A stretch of 64,000 nt of DNA from Saccharibacillus deserti. GTDB taxonomy: Bacteria; Bacillota; Bacilli; Paenibacillales; Paenibacillaceae. Location of the stretch: contig NZ_JABJVN010000006.1 in the NCBI RefSeq assembly GCF_013618475.1, positions 62,001 through 126,000 on the forward strand, read 5' to 3'. Positions 6,831-14,452 of this stretch are shown here, one piece after another; position 1 is the stretch's first letter, and every line of letters begins with the position of its first letter. Below the pieces are notes generated by a model, which was given only the letters and a program-made list of their open reading frames with translations, was not told the DNA's origin and did no database searches. The position numbers were made by a program, and so were the translations under genes.

Positions 6831-9449
6831 TTATTTCAAAACATTAAGTTTATCCAAGGTATTCATCATCTTATTCATGATTTCAGACATTTCTTCCTTA
6901 AAGTTATACATTCGGTTGTAACCTTCAACAATTTGTTTTTGTTTAAGCAGATCTGGCCTTCCTTCCTGATCAACTGGAATTGTAATAGTAATTCTTTTTA
7001 CCTTTCCGACATGAGCTTCATTCTCTCTATTAAATCCACCTAACCTGATTAGATTCTCTGCTAAGAAGAACCAAAGGTATTCAATGTCTAGCTCTTCATT
7101 TAATACTTCAATGATACCGCGGTTTTCAGTCCCATAAAATGGCGAGTCATGTAAACGTACATCTCTTGCGGCATCACCTTTTATATTCCATGTGATAACC
7201 CTTTTAGGAGAGGAAGTTATCTCAGGATTTTCAGTTTCCTCTGTTAGTTCATTCTCAAAAAGGATCGGACGAATTTTCTCATCATACATAAATTCCACTG
7301 GCCCACTTACTTGTGAAGAATACAATGGATATTTTCCTTTATGTGTTTTTGCATAACGAATTGTTGGCTGAAATTCAGGAGTATAGATCGAAAAGAAATT
7401 TTCATTCCCTAATTCAACTTCAATGCTATTATCTAAAGAAAATAGCTCGCCGAGTGTAAGATTTATATTACTGATTTTTTCTTCAAATGTAGATTTAACT
7501 TCTTGTAATTCTCCAATACATTCACTAAAGGATAGCGTTTCATCAACATCGTTATTAAAGACATCAAAAAGCTTCGACCAATTTTTAGACGAATTAAAGT
7601 CAATTCTGTTTACGAAAGCACATTTTGGGTCTGTTGATTCGCCAGCCAATCTTTGTTCCCAAGCAGCTTCCATGGAAAAAAGATCATTTTGCTCAATAGG
7701 GACTCGAAATTGATCTCTTGATACTCCGATTTCGTCAACTTTATAGAGCATAACTTTAGAATACTGATTTTCAGGAACTTTTCTCTGAAAGATGACAAGG
7801 GAAGTTTTCCAACTATTATTTTGAAAAGTTCCTATTGGGAGAGAAACGATTGCTAGAACATCGGCTTTTTCTTTAATAATGTCTCTAGTTTTTGTATTAA
7901 CATTTCGTAGTATTCCGTCTGGAATAATTACAAACCCCATTCCAGGGTTTCCTTTTTCCACCTGACCTAAAATGTATTTCAAAAAACTGCTTTGGATACC
8001 CAATCCTGTGTCATTATAAAATCTATCCATTCCCTCTAAGGCTTGAAGGCTTTTGTTAATTTCAGATACTCCACTGCTAAAGAATGGCACGTTAGCGAAA
8101 ACATAATCTGCTTCGTGCTTAACAACAAAATTTTGAGGATTGTTTCTATCCTTTTCTAATTCAGAAAGTGTTCCTGTACCATTACGATCTGTATACAGAA
8201 AAGAACTATTGATTAAGGTGTTTATAGCGTCAATGTTTGCTGGACTTGTATCTGAAGCTATGACATCAAGCAGGTGAAGAACCATGTTTGCTTTTGCTAA
8301 GGTAATCATCTCTTTTGATTTATCGATTCCTAGTCCTTGGAAGGTCTGATGAGAAAAATTAAAAGGAAAATTGAGGCCTTCAAGAACGAAGCCACCTACA
8401 CCGCAGGCGGGATCAATAATTGTTGCAGTTGGAGATGGATTAGCCATTCTCCAAATACTTTGTATTATATTTCTTGGGGTTAAATGTTGACCATTTTTGA
8501 TCTTACCTTCGCGGTTCGAGGAGCCAAGAAAAGTCTCCATGACTCTTCTTTTAAAATCAGGATCTAGCTGCCTTTGAGCTATATTTCCAAGTGCATCTAA
8601 ATCTTGCAAAACAGATTTAAATGTTGTTTCTTGAGCACTAAATGCGAATAACTCCATGTTTATAACGCCGGGCTGCCCATTTCTATGGCTAGGGAAAATA
8701 TTTTCGGCGATATGCCTTCTGACAGTAGTACGATAGGTATTTAAAGATTGCTCAACGTCAGCTTTTTTTAAAGTTTGAAGTTGATAATCTCTTGGCAGTA
8801 TACTAGCGTCAGAAATCCCTTTATAGACAAGTAACTCCACAAAAGTAGAAAGGCAATTGTGCGCTTGTTCCCCCGTACAAACAAAAATCTTTTGCCAAAG
8901 TTTCTTAATGATATTCGCGTTATCATCAAGCGGGTTATGATAATCAGCTGGGGGACTAATTTCAAATTCGTTATTGGTAGGCTGACGTCCTTCCAAGATA
9001 GCTCTAGAAAACACCTGGAGGTCTTCTATTACACTTATATTTTCACCCGATACAACACGCGAACCAAAAATTGATACTGGAAACCCATTTTTTAAAGTAT
9101 TAATTTCTATTAAAAGGTTTCCATCTGTTTTGAAAAATGTCTTAACTCGTTCTCCAGCACGAGCAATGAAAAAGCGGGTTTCTGGTAAAGCACTAATATA
9201 ATTATCTTTTATTTGCTGGATGGCTGAATCCATCTGACTATCACGATCTTTATCTTCGATTCCAATTAGGATTTTTTTTGGAACATCTCCAACGGTAATA
9301 AGTTGATCGGGTTTCTTTTGGCTACTTAAGCAAGAGAAACCTTCTATTTTTAGATTGTGGAATGAAATATCGTTGCATTTGTATAGACGAATAGATTTTG
9401 ATTCGTCTACTAAAAGACTTGGTATTCCTTGAGAAATGCTTTCAGCCAT
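6831..9449 (-). CDS. Type IIG-like restriction-modification fusion (putative nuclease, N6-adenine methylase, target recognition)
   Basis: This 872-residue protein has three parts. Residues about 50-110 contain D55 then E65-D-K67 (GDVPKKILIGIEDKD), which fits a PD-(D/E)xK nuclease core like HsdR-type N-termini. Residues about 300-620 form an N6-adenine methylase with GQHLTPRNI, the SAM motif DPACGVGGF at 346-354 and a catalytic loop NVPF at 453-456 in place of NPPF/Y. Residues about 640-872 look like a type I HsdS target-recognition half with a terminal coiled coil. No separate hsdR or hsdS gene is adjacent, so one polypeptide probably cuts and methylates; a methylase-specificity fusion without cleavage is the alternative. 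The gene is conspicuously AT-rich compared with flanks, a sign of transfer. A good ribosome site (AGGAGAC) precedes the ATG. Confidence 0.8.
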   Translation of the reverse strand: MAESISQGIPSLLVDESKSIRLYKCNDISFHNLKIEGFSCLSSQKKPDQLITVGDVPKKILIGIEDKDRDSQMDSAIQQIKDNYISALPETRFFIARAGERVKTFFKTDGNLLIEINTLKNGFPVSIFGSRVVSGENISVIEDLQVFSRAILEGRQPTNNEFEISPPADYHNPLDDNANIIKKLWQKIFVCTGEQAHNCLSTFVELLVYKGISDASILPRDYQLQTLKKADVEQSLNTYRTTVRRHIAENIFPSHRNGQPGVINMELFAFSAQETTFKSVLQDLDALGNIAQRQLDPDFKRRVMETFLGSSNREGKIKNGQHLTPRNIIQSIWRMANPSPTATIIDPACGVGGFVLEGLNFPFNFSHQTFQGLGIDKSKEMITLAKANMVLHLLDVIASDTSPANIDAINTLINSSFLYTDRNGTGTLSELEKDRNNPQNFVVKHEADYVFANVPFFSSGVSEINKSLQALEGMDRFYNDTGLGIQSSFLKYILGQVEKGNPGMGFVIIPDGILRNVNTKTRDIIKEKADVLAIVSLPIGTFQNNSWKTSLVIFQRKVPENQYSKVMLYKVDEIGVSRDQFRVPIEQNDLFSMEAAWEQRLAGESTDPKCAFVNRIDFNSSKNWSKLFDVFNNDVDETLSFSECIGELQEVKSTFEEKISNINLTLGELFSLDNSIEVELGNENFFSIYTPEFQPTIRYAKTHKGKYPLYSSQVSGPVEFMYDEKIRPILFENELTEETENPEITSSPKRVITWNIKGDAARDVRLHDSPFYGTENRGIIEVLNEELDIEYLWFFLAENLIRLGGFNRENEAHVGKVKRITITIPVDQEGRPDLLKQKQIVEGYNRMYNFKEEMSEIMNKMMNTLDKLNVLK

Positions 9450-9506
9450 TTAAAGTCTCCTTTGTATTTTTAATAAGTTATAAAATAAATCACAGGCATT
9501 TATCTT

Positions 9507-9577
9507 TAGCACAATGCTGTGCTATTTTTATTCTAACTGTTTTAATACATTTGTCAAGCAGGGCACATTTTTGTGCC
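9507..9577 (-). promoter_or_regulatory. Promoter of the restriction-modification gene flanked by two matching palindromes
   Basis: On the minus strand, TTGACA (9557-9552) and TAGAAT (9535-9530) are separated by 16 bp. Palindrome 1 at 9507-9524 (GCACA-N4-TGTGC inside TAGC...GCTA) covers the expected transcription start. Palindrome 2 at 9562-9577 (GGCACA-N4-TGTGCC) lies just upstream of the -35 box. Two copies of the same dyad at these positions suit a dimeric repressor, possibly a controller protein or autoregulation. Confidence 0.6.
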
Positions 9578-9680
9578 ATTTTAAATATCATAAGATTTAA
9601 TTCGCTCTATAACCGATACGGTGAACCGTATCATAAGTAGTGCGAAATTTGGGACAATCGCTTAGGGCGTGTCTTCAAAT

Positions 9681-10073
9681 TCAAGCTAACCATAAAACAA
9701 TGGCAGCCAGCGATAAAAAAGCAGAGAATGAAGTCGCCAATTTATCATAATGTGTCGCCAGCCTGCGATAATTTTTCAGCTTGTTAAACAAGCCTTCGAC
9801 TAAATGTCGTTCCTTGTACATCCACCAGTCGGTATCTCGTTGAATCGTGCGGTGTTTTCGGCTTGGAATCACGGCGATGGCCTGCTTTTGATCCAGCAGG
9901 CTTAAAATCCGATCCGTATCGTATCCGCGATTCGCAAGCACGAGTTTGCCTTGCAGATTTGTAGCGGCCAGCATTTCGTAACCGATGGTGCAATCCGCCT
10001 GGTTTCCTGGCGTCAATCGAAAACAAAGCGGATTGCCAAGCGCATCGACGAAGGCATGGATCTTAGTGGTCAA
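9681..10073 (-). CDS. IS5-family transposase, second frame (DDE domain C-terminal half)
   Basis: It encodes the catalytic half of a DDE transposase: LTTKIHAFVDALGNP, LTPGNQADCTIGYEML, LVLANRGYDTDRI (the usual LADKGYD with D replaced by N at the second acidic position) and VEGLFNKLKNYRRLATRYDK-type ending with the catalytic Glu. It is expected to be made as a fusion with the upstream frame by a -1 shift at the A-AAA-G stretch near 10105-10110, which would join VGAK to RGRFKQAIGRSRGG. The free ATG at 10073 is probably not the main start. The asparagine at the conserved LAD position is a point to check for activity. Confidence 0.85.
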   Translation of the reverse strand: MTTKIHAFVDALGNPLCFRLTPGNQADCTIGYEMLAATNLQGKLVLANRGYDTDRILSLLDQKQAIAVIPSRKHRTIQRDTDWWMYKERHLVEGLFNKLKNYRRLATHYDKLATSFSAFLSLAAIVLWLA

Positions 10074-10450
10074 TCCACCGCGCGATCGTCCGATGGCTTG
10101 CTTGAAGCGCCCCCTTTTGCGCCGACTGCATGTTGATGGACTCGCACATGCGTGGCGTCGATCATTCGGCTTTCTTCATCCGGTTCATCGGCGAGGTGTT
10201 CCAAAATCCGGTCAAAAAGTCCACGTTCTTGCCAGCGTCTAAAACGCGTATGGACGGATTTCCAAGAGCCATAACAGGCCGGAAGGTCGCGCCACGGAGC
10301 GCCGGAACGATTGATCCAGAGCATGGCGTTCACCTTGCTCCGGTTGTCATGAGCCGGTCTTCCTTTCTTCCCGGTTCGCTCGGGTGGCAGCAGCTGGACA
10401 ATACGTTCCCATTGGTCGTCACGAAGTTCATATCGATTATTAGTTTCCAT
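10070..10450 (-). CDS. IS5-family transposase, first frame (DUF4096-type N-terminal half)
   Basis: Residues 1-126 match the N-terminal half of IS427-group transposases: YELRDDQWERIVQLLPP, then KVNAMLWINRSGAPWRDLP, YGSWKSVHTRFRRWQERGLF, and MIDATHVRVHQHAVGAKGG, which carries the first catalytic Asp. The frame ends four bases past the start of the second frame. Production of full transposase needs a -1 ribosomal shift upstream of the overlap, as is known for this group. The ATG follows the outer inverted repeat by about 35 bp. Confidence 0.88.
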   Translation of the reverse strand: METNNRYELRDDQWERIVQLLPPERTGKKGRPAHDNRSKVNAMLWINRSGAPWRDLPACYGSWKSVHTRFRRWQERGLFDRILEHLADEPDEESRMIDATHVRVHQHAVGAKGGASSKPSDDRAVD

Positions 10451-10659
10451 ACTCGAATCTTACCCAAAGTTACGATGCGTTATTTTGAAGACACGCCCTA
10501 GTATTTCAATCTTATTATTTATTGAATCGGATTTTCGAATCATCAATCTTCCCCGGCTATCACCCAACCATATGACTAGACATGCTTTTTTCATATGGCA
10601 GGAATCCCTTCCCCTCATGTTATACTCATTAGAATAAAAAGCAGAAGGAGAACCACACT

Positions 10660-11745
10660 ATGATCCCTTTCCGACACGACCATGTAGGCAGCTTTTTGCG
10701 TCCGGCGAACTTAACGCAGGCGCGCGAACAATATAAATCGGGCAGCATCACGCATGAGGAATTAAAAGCGGTGGAAGATCAGGAAATTATCCGGATCATC
10801 GAAAAGCAGAAGGAAAACGGCGTGCTCGCGGTTACGGATGGCGAACTGCGCCGGAGCTGGTGGCATTTCGACTTCTTGGGCGGTCTGGACGGCGTCGAGC
10901 TGTACGAGCAAATCGACGGTCCGAAATTCCACAATATGCAGACACGCAAAGGCGGCATTCGCGTGATCGGCCAAGTCGATTTCTCGACGCATCCTTTTGT
11001 AGAGGATTTCAAGTTCGTACAGAAGCATGCAGGCGACGCGGTGGCAAAACAGACTATTCCGAGCCCGAACATGCTTGTGTATCGCTTGGAGAATGGCGCC
11101 AATATTTATACGGACCGCGAGCAGTTCCTTCAGGACACGATTGAGGCGTACCAAAAAGCGATTCAAGCTTTCTATGACGCGGGCTGCCGCTACCTGCAGT
11201 TGGACGATACCGCCTGGGCGGACCTCTTCTCGGAAGCCGGTCATGACAAGCTGCGCGCCAAAGGTCTGGAACCGGCGGAAGAGCTGAAAACGATGCAGCG
11301 CATGATCAACGAATCTTTGGCGAACAAACCGGCCGACCTCGTGGTAACCATGCACATTTGCCGCGGCAACTACAAATCCAACTTTTTCTCGACGGGCGGT
11401 TACGACTACGCTTCCGAGGTGATCTTCGGCGGCTTGGACGTAGACGGATTGTTCCTGGAATTCGACGACGAACGCTCCGGCAGTTTCGAGTCGTTGAAGC
11501 ATGTGAATCGCAAAGATCTGAAGATCGTGCTGGGTCTGCTTACTTCCAAAACGGGCGAGTTGGAAAACAAAGAACAGATCAAAGCCCGGATTGCCGAAGC
11601 GGCCGCGTATGTCCCTCTGGAGCAGCTGTGCTTGAGCCCGCAGTGCGGATTCTCGTCGACGGAAGAAGGCAATATTCTGACGGAAGACGAGCAGTGGCGG
11701 AAGCTGCGTTACGTGAAGGAAATCGCGGAAGAAGTTTGGAGTTAA
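10660..11745 (+). CDS. MetE C-terminal-like cobalamin-independent methyltransferase (YxjG/YxjH family)
   Basis: The protein (361 aa) has the length and motifs of the YxjG/YxjH group, single-domain relatives of the C-terminal half of methionine synthase MetE. Visible are FRHDHVGSFLRP at the N-terminus, ITDGE-like TDGELRRSWWHFDFL, DDTAWADLF, and the zinc ligands in VVTMHICRGNY and LSPQCGFSS. It likely transfers a methyl group to homocysteine or a related thiol in the cytoplasm. Relatives in bacilli belong to the S-box regulon, but I see no S-box riboswitch in the 160 bp upstream, which hold only a possible TATACT -10 box. AGAAGGAG precedes the ATG. It is the first gene beyond the insertion sequence, and the IS may have cut its original upstream region. 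Confidence 0.85.
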   Translation: MIPFRHDHVGSFLRPANLTQAREQYKSGSITHEELKAVEDQEIIRIIEKQKENGVLAVTDGELRRSWWHFDFLGGLDGVELYEQIDGPKFHNMQTRKGGIRVIGQVDFSTHPFVEDFKFVQKHAGDAVAKQTIPSPNMLVYRLENGANIYTDREQFLQDTIEAYQKAIQAFYDAGCRYLQLDDTAWADLFSEAGHDKLRAKGLEPAEELKTMQRMINESLANKPADLVVTMHICRGNYKSNFFSTGGYDYASEVIFGGLDVDGLFLEFDDERSGSFESLKHVNRKDLKIVLGLLTSKTGELENKEQIKARIAEAAAYVPLEQLCLSPQCGFSSTEEGNILTEDEQWRKLRYVKEIAEEVWS

Positions 11746-11746
11746 A

Positions 11747-11841
11747 ATCGTTTCAAATTAATCATAGGATTACGTTCTTCTGAAACGCGCACGGTTCTAG
11801 GGCGATTCAGAAGGACGTAACCTTTCAGCTGTTGAAACGAT
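11747..11841. repeat. 95-bp nested inverted repeat between two genes
   Basis: An outer pair of ten bases (ATCGTTTCAA at 11747-11756, TTGAAACGAT at 11832-11841) encloses an inner 15-base pair (TTACGTTCTTCTGAA at 11770-11784 and its complement, one mismatch, at 11806-11820). It begins two bases after the methyltransferase stop and ends 32 bp before the dehydrogenase start. There is no T run, so it is not a simple terminator. It could be a small non-autonomous element or a structured mRNA segment. Confidence 0.65.
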
Positions 11842-11872
11842 CAATCCATCTAAATCACGGAGGGGATATAAA

Positions 11873-13363
11873 ATGACCATTCAAGCCAACCAAGAGGCCG
11901 TTACCATTGAAGCGTTTATTAACGGTCAGCATGTAGAATCCCTTTCCCAGTCCGCCAAAGAGAATCCGACTAACCCAGCTGAGATCGTCGGCTACTTCCC
12001 GGTCACGACCAAAGAGCAGGCCGTCGAAGCGATCGAAGCGGCGGCACAAGCTTTTCAAACGTGGAAAAAAACCGATATCGAAGAGCGCGTGACGAGAATG
12101 CGCAGAGCGATCGGGAAGATCAGAGCCGCCGAGAACGAAATCGTGCATCTGCTGTCCCGAGAGCACGGCAAGCCGCTGTATGACGCGCACGGCGAAATTT
12201 ACGTTTCGTTGATGTGGATGGAGTTTGCCTGCAATGAAGCGGCATCGGCTCTTCAAGCCCAGGTCACCGAACATGAGGGCGGCAAAACGATTCTTGCTTA
12301 CGATCCGATCGGCGTAGTGGCCGCGATCAGCCCGTGGAACTATCCGATTGCGCTGTCTACGATCAAGATCGCTCCGGCTCTGCTGGCAGGCAACACGATC
12401 GTGCTGAAGCCAAGTCCGTATGCGCCGCTGGCGGCAGCGAAGGTGGCCGAGATTATCGCGAGCGAGTTCCCGGCGGGCGTGATCAACGTGATTCATGGCG
12501 ATGCGGACGTGGGCGTTGAACTGACCACGAATCCTCACGTGACCAAAATCGCTTTTACCGGCGGAACCGAAACAGCCAAGCGTATTATCCGGGCGGCTTC
12601 GGACACGATCAAGGATATGACGCTTGAGCTTGGCGGCAATGACGCGGCGATTTTCTTGGAGAGCTTTGACGTCAACGATGAGCGCGCCATGCGCCGGATT
12701 GTCGTTTCCAATTTCCTGACGACCGGTCAGATCTGCATGATCGCCAAACGCGTGTATGTGCACCGTTCGATTTATGAGGCGTTTGTGGAAAAATATATCG
12801 AGGCGGCTAATCGTTGGATTCGTATCGGCGATCCTTTTGATCCCGACACGACGGTAGGTCCGGTCAACAACCTGAAGCAGAAAGATTACGTGCTGGGTTT
12901 GGTCGAAGATGCCAAGCAGCGCGGGGCCAAGGTTATTCCTCTCGGCACAATCTTGGATCAGAAGGTGTTCGACCAAGGATACTACCTGCAGCCTACGCTT
13001 GTGTTGGGCTGCGATGTACATGATCCGATCGTCGTGGAAGAACAGTTCGGTCCTACGGTTCCGATTCTACCTTTTGACGACGAAGAGCAGGTGGTTCGTC
13101 TCCACAATGAAAGCATCTATGGCTTGACGAGTTCCGTCTGGGGGAACGAAGAGAATGCGATCTCCGTGGCGCGTCAGCTCGAAGCCGGAACGACGATGAT
13201 CAATACGGCTGCCGTGCAGGGGCTGGACGTCCGCTTTCCGTTTGGCGGCTTCAAGCAGTCCGGGATCGGCCGCGAGTACGGCGCGGAAGGCATCCGCACG
13301 TATACCGAACAGCATGTGATCAATGTGCCGAAGATGCTGGATCTTCCTTATATCCCGGAATAA
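11873..13363 (+). CDS. NAD(P)-dependent aldehyde dehydrogenase, succinate-semialdehyde type
   Basis: A full-length (496 aa) member of the aldehyde dehydrogenase superfamily. The cofactor region includes ISPWNYPIAL and KPSPYAPL, the glycine motif FTGGTETAKR, the general base Glu in LELGGNDAA and the catalytic Cys in TTGQICMIAKR. The C-terminal PFGGFKQSGIGREYG is intact. The likely reaction is oxidation of a short-chain or semialdehyde substrate with NAD or NADP in the cytoplasm; subfamily features are closest to succinate-semialdehyde dehydrogenases. GGAGGGG lies upstream of the ATG. It stands alone between the nested inverted repeat and a promoter serving the next operon, and there is no obvious terminator of its own before 13523. 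Confidence 0.88.
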   Translation: MTIQANQEAVTIEAFINGQHVESLSQSAKENPTNPAEIVGYFPVTTKEQAVEAIEAAAQAFQTWKKTDIEERVTRMRRAIGKIRAAENEIVHLLSREHGKPLYDAHGEIYVSLMWMEFACNEAASALQAQVTEHEGGKTILAYDPIGVVAAISPWNYPIALSTIKIAPALLAGNTIVLKPSPYAPLAAAKVAEIIASEFPAGVINVIHGDADVGVELTTNPHVTKIAFTGGTETAKRIIRAASDTIKDMTLELGGNDAAIFLESFDVNDERAMRRIVVSNFLTTGQICMIAKRVYVHRSIYEAFVEKYIEAANRWIRIGDPFDPDTTVGPVNNLKQKDYVLGLVEDAKQRGAKVIPLGTILDQKVFDQGYYLQPTLVLGCDVHDPIVVEEQFGPTVPILPFDDEEQVVRLHNESIYGLTSSVWGNEENAISVARQLEAGTTMINTAAVQGLDVRFPFGGFKQSGIGREYGAEGIRTYTEQHVINVPKMLDLPYIPE

Positions 13364-13394
13364 ACACGGTAGAGGCTGTTTCGGAATCCTGCTT

Positions 13395-13423
13395 TTGCAA
13401 TTCACCTCCACGTCATGTAAAAT
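13395..13423 (+). promoter_or_regulatory. Sigma-A-type promoter for the leader of the UMP-kinase-like operon
   Basis: TTGCAA (13395-13400) and TAAAAT (13418-13423) are separated by 17 bp. A start near 13430 would give a leader of about 145 nt containing a 29-codon frame and a terminator hairpin before the first structural gene. There is no room for another promoter between that hairpin and the gene. Confidence 0.55.
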
Positions 13424-13457
13424 GACTCGATGGGAAAAATAGGAGAGGAGTGGGGAT

Positions 13458-13547
13458 ATGAGTTGGAAACGGAAGACTTGCATGCAGTCGACTTGGACAA
13501 TTTCATATTTCCATTCCATCAGAACACTAAAGCATTTATTGCTTTAG
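13458..13547 (+). CDS. Possible 29-aa leader peptide upstream of a terminator
   Basis: A strong ribosome site (GGAGAGGAGTGGGG) precedes an ATG opening a 29-codon frame (MSWKRKTCMQSTWTISYFHS, then IRTLKHLLL). Its TAG at 13545-13547 lies inside the 3' arm of the terminator hairpin, so a translating ribosome would physically interfere with hairpin formation. Its last codons are rich in Leu (CTA, TTA, TTG, CTT). This arrangement is typical of translation-coupled attenuation, known for antibiotic-resistance and biosynthetic operons. The frame could instead be fortuitous. The peptide has no recognisable similarity. Confidence 0.45.
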   Translation: MSWKRKTCMQSTWTISYFHSIRTLKHLLL

Positions 13548-13559
13548 TGTTTTTATTTT
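13523..13559 (+). terminator. Leader terminator (probable attenuator)
   Basis: A perfect 12-bp stem (AACACTAAAGCA and TGCTTTAGTGTT) with a five-base loop is followed by a T-rich tail. It lies only a few bases before the ribosome site of the gene at 13575, so transcripts starting at 13430 must read through it. It could also end readthrough from the aldehyde dehydrogenase. Confidence 0.88.
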
Positions 13560-13574
13560 ATGGGGGTGTAATCA

Positions 13575-14312
13575 TTGTCCAGGTACAAAAGGGTTCTTGT
13601 TAAGCTAAGTGGTGGAGCCGTAGCAGGAAGCTCCGAATTTGGTTTTGAGCCGGAACGATTAAACCATATTGCGGATGAAATCATGTCAGTCGTAAACTTG
13701 GGCGTTGAAGTATCGTTAGTTATCGGCGGAGGCAACATCTTCAGAGGGAATATGGCGGAGAGCTGGGGAATCGAGAGGGCGGAAGCCGATAACATCGGGA
13801 CGCTTGCGACTGTAGTAAACAGTTTAATGCTTCGCGGAGTGCTTAAAGCCAAGACCCAAAAAGAAGTACGGGTCATGACGGCAATACCGGCGACTTCAGT
13901 TGCAGAACCCTACATCCGTCTAAGAGCCATCCACCATCTGGAAAAAGGGTATATTGTCATTTTCGCAGGAGGGAACGGTCAACCTTATGTGACGACAGAC
14001 TACCCTTCGGTTCAAAGAGCCATCGAGGTTAATTGCGACGCTTTACTCGTTGCGAAGCAAGGTATCGACGGGGTTCTGAATGCGGATCCCAAATTTGATA
14101 AAGAAGCCAGGAAATTTCGTTCGCTTCATTACAACGACGTTTTACTGCACAACTTAAAGGTCATGGACCAATCCGCTTTTATTTTGGCAAGGGACTACAA
14201 TCTGCCTATGCATGTGTTCAACTTCGATCAACCGGGTTCGATGAAAGAGATTTGCGAAGGCAAAAATAACGGTACGATTATTAGCAGCGAGTCCGTTTTG
14301 GAGTTGGAATGA
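13575..14312 (+). CDS. UMP-kinase (PyrH) paralogue, amino-acid kinase fold
   Basis: The protein (245 aa) aligns along its length with bacterial UMP kinase: YKRVLVKLSGGAVAG, VIGGGNIFRGN, ATVVNSLMLRGVL, SVAEPYIRLRAIHHLEKG, FAGGNGQPYVTTDYPSVQRA, KQGIDGVLNADPK and LKVMDQSAFILARD. Several signature positions differ from the housekeeping enzyme: KLSGG instead of KLSGE, ADNIGTLAT instead of ADYMGMLAT, and a Tyr-Pro after TTD. It starts at TTG after GGGGGTG. Housekeeping pyrH normally lies between tsf and frr, so this is probably a second, diverged kinase. The next gene begins at its stop by an ATGA overlap, and a phosphotransferase follows. The substrate may be UMP or another small phosphate acceptor; that is unresolved. 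Confidence 0.8.
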   Translation: MSRYKRVLVKLSGGAVAGSSEFGFEPERLNHIADEIMSVVNLGVEVSLVIGGGNIFRGNMAESWGIERAEADNIGTLATVVNSLMLRGVLKAKTQKEVRVMTAIPATSVAEPYIRLRAIHHLEKGYIVIFAGGNGQPYVTTDYPSVQRAIEVNCDALLVAKQGIDGVLNADPKFDKEARKFRSLHYNDVLLHNLKVMDQSAFILARDYNLPMHVFNFDQPGSMKEICEGKNNGTIISSESVLELE

Positions 14313-14452
14313 AATCGATACGGAGCGAAAAGAAAATCCTTCTTTGTAATAAACTCGGTGTTACGCCTGCAATCGAGGGCTTAGATATTATCATTCGCGC
14401 TGCGGCGTATCTCGGTGAAGGTCGAACCACTGCAGACAAGGAGTACACATGA
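14309..14452 (+). CDS. 47-aa protein coupled to both neighbours, resembling part of a Spo0A C-terminal domain
   Basis: The ATG at 14309 overlaps the kinase stop (ATGA) and the TGA at 14450-14452 overlaps the next gene's ATG in the same way. Such double coupling argues for real translation. The sequence (MKSIRSEKKILLCNKLGVTP, then AIEGLDIIIRAAAYLGEGRT) resembles the first helices of the Spo0A C-terminal domain, where L-G-V-x-P-x-I-x-G and a following helix are typical. It ends before the DNA-recognition helices, so it is either a truncated domain or a dedicated small protein. The similarity is judged by eye and is weak. Function unknown; co-production with a kinase and a phosphotransferase is certain only at the sequence level. 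Confidence 0.55.
   Translation: MKSIRSEKKILLCNKLGVTPAIEGLDIIIRAAAYLGEGRTTADKEYT

Larger units (their letters stand above)
9665..10498 (-). mobile_element. IS5-family (IS427-like) insertion sequence, complete, 834 bp
   Basis: Fifteen-base terminal inverted repeats GGGCGTGTCTTCAAA are present at 9665-9679 and, as the complement, at 10484-10498. A TA dinucleotide is duplicated on both sides (9663-9664 and 10499-10500), as expected for this group. Two overlapping transposase frames fill the element. It lies between the AT-rich restriction-modification gene and ordinary GC-rich chromosome. Both ends and both frames appear intact, so it may be active. Confidence 0.93.

Noticed and set aside
10500-10660. 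S-box riboswitch upstream of the MetE-like gene
   Set aside because: The region is AT-rich and lacks the conserved S-box core; the IS insertion may have removed any original leader.
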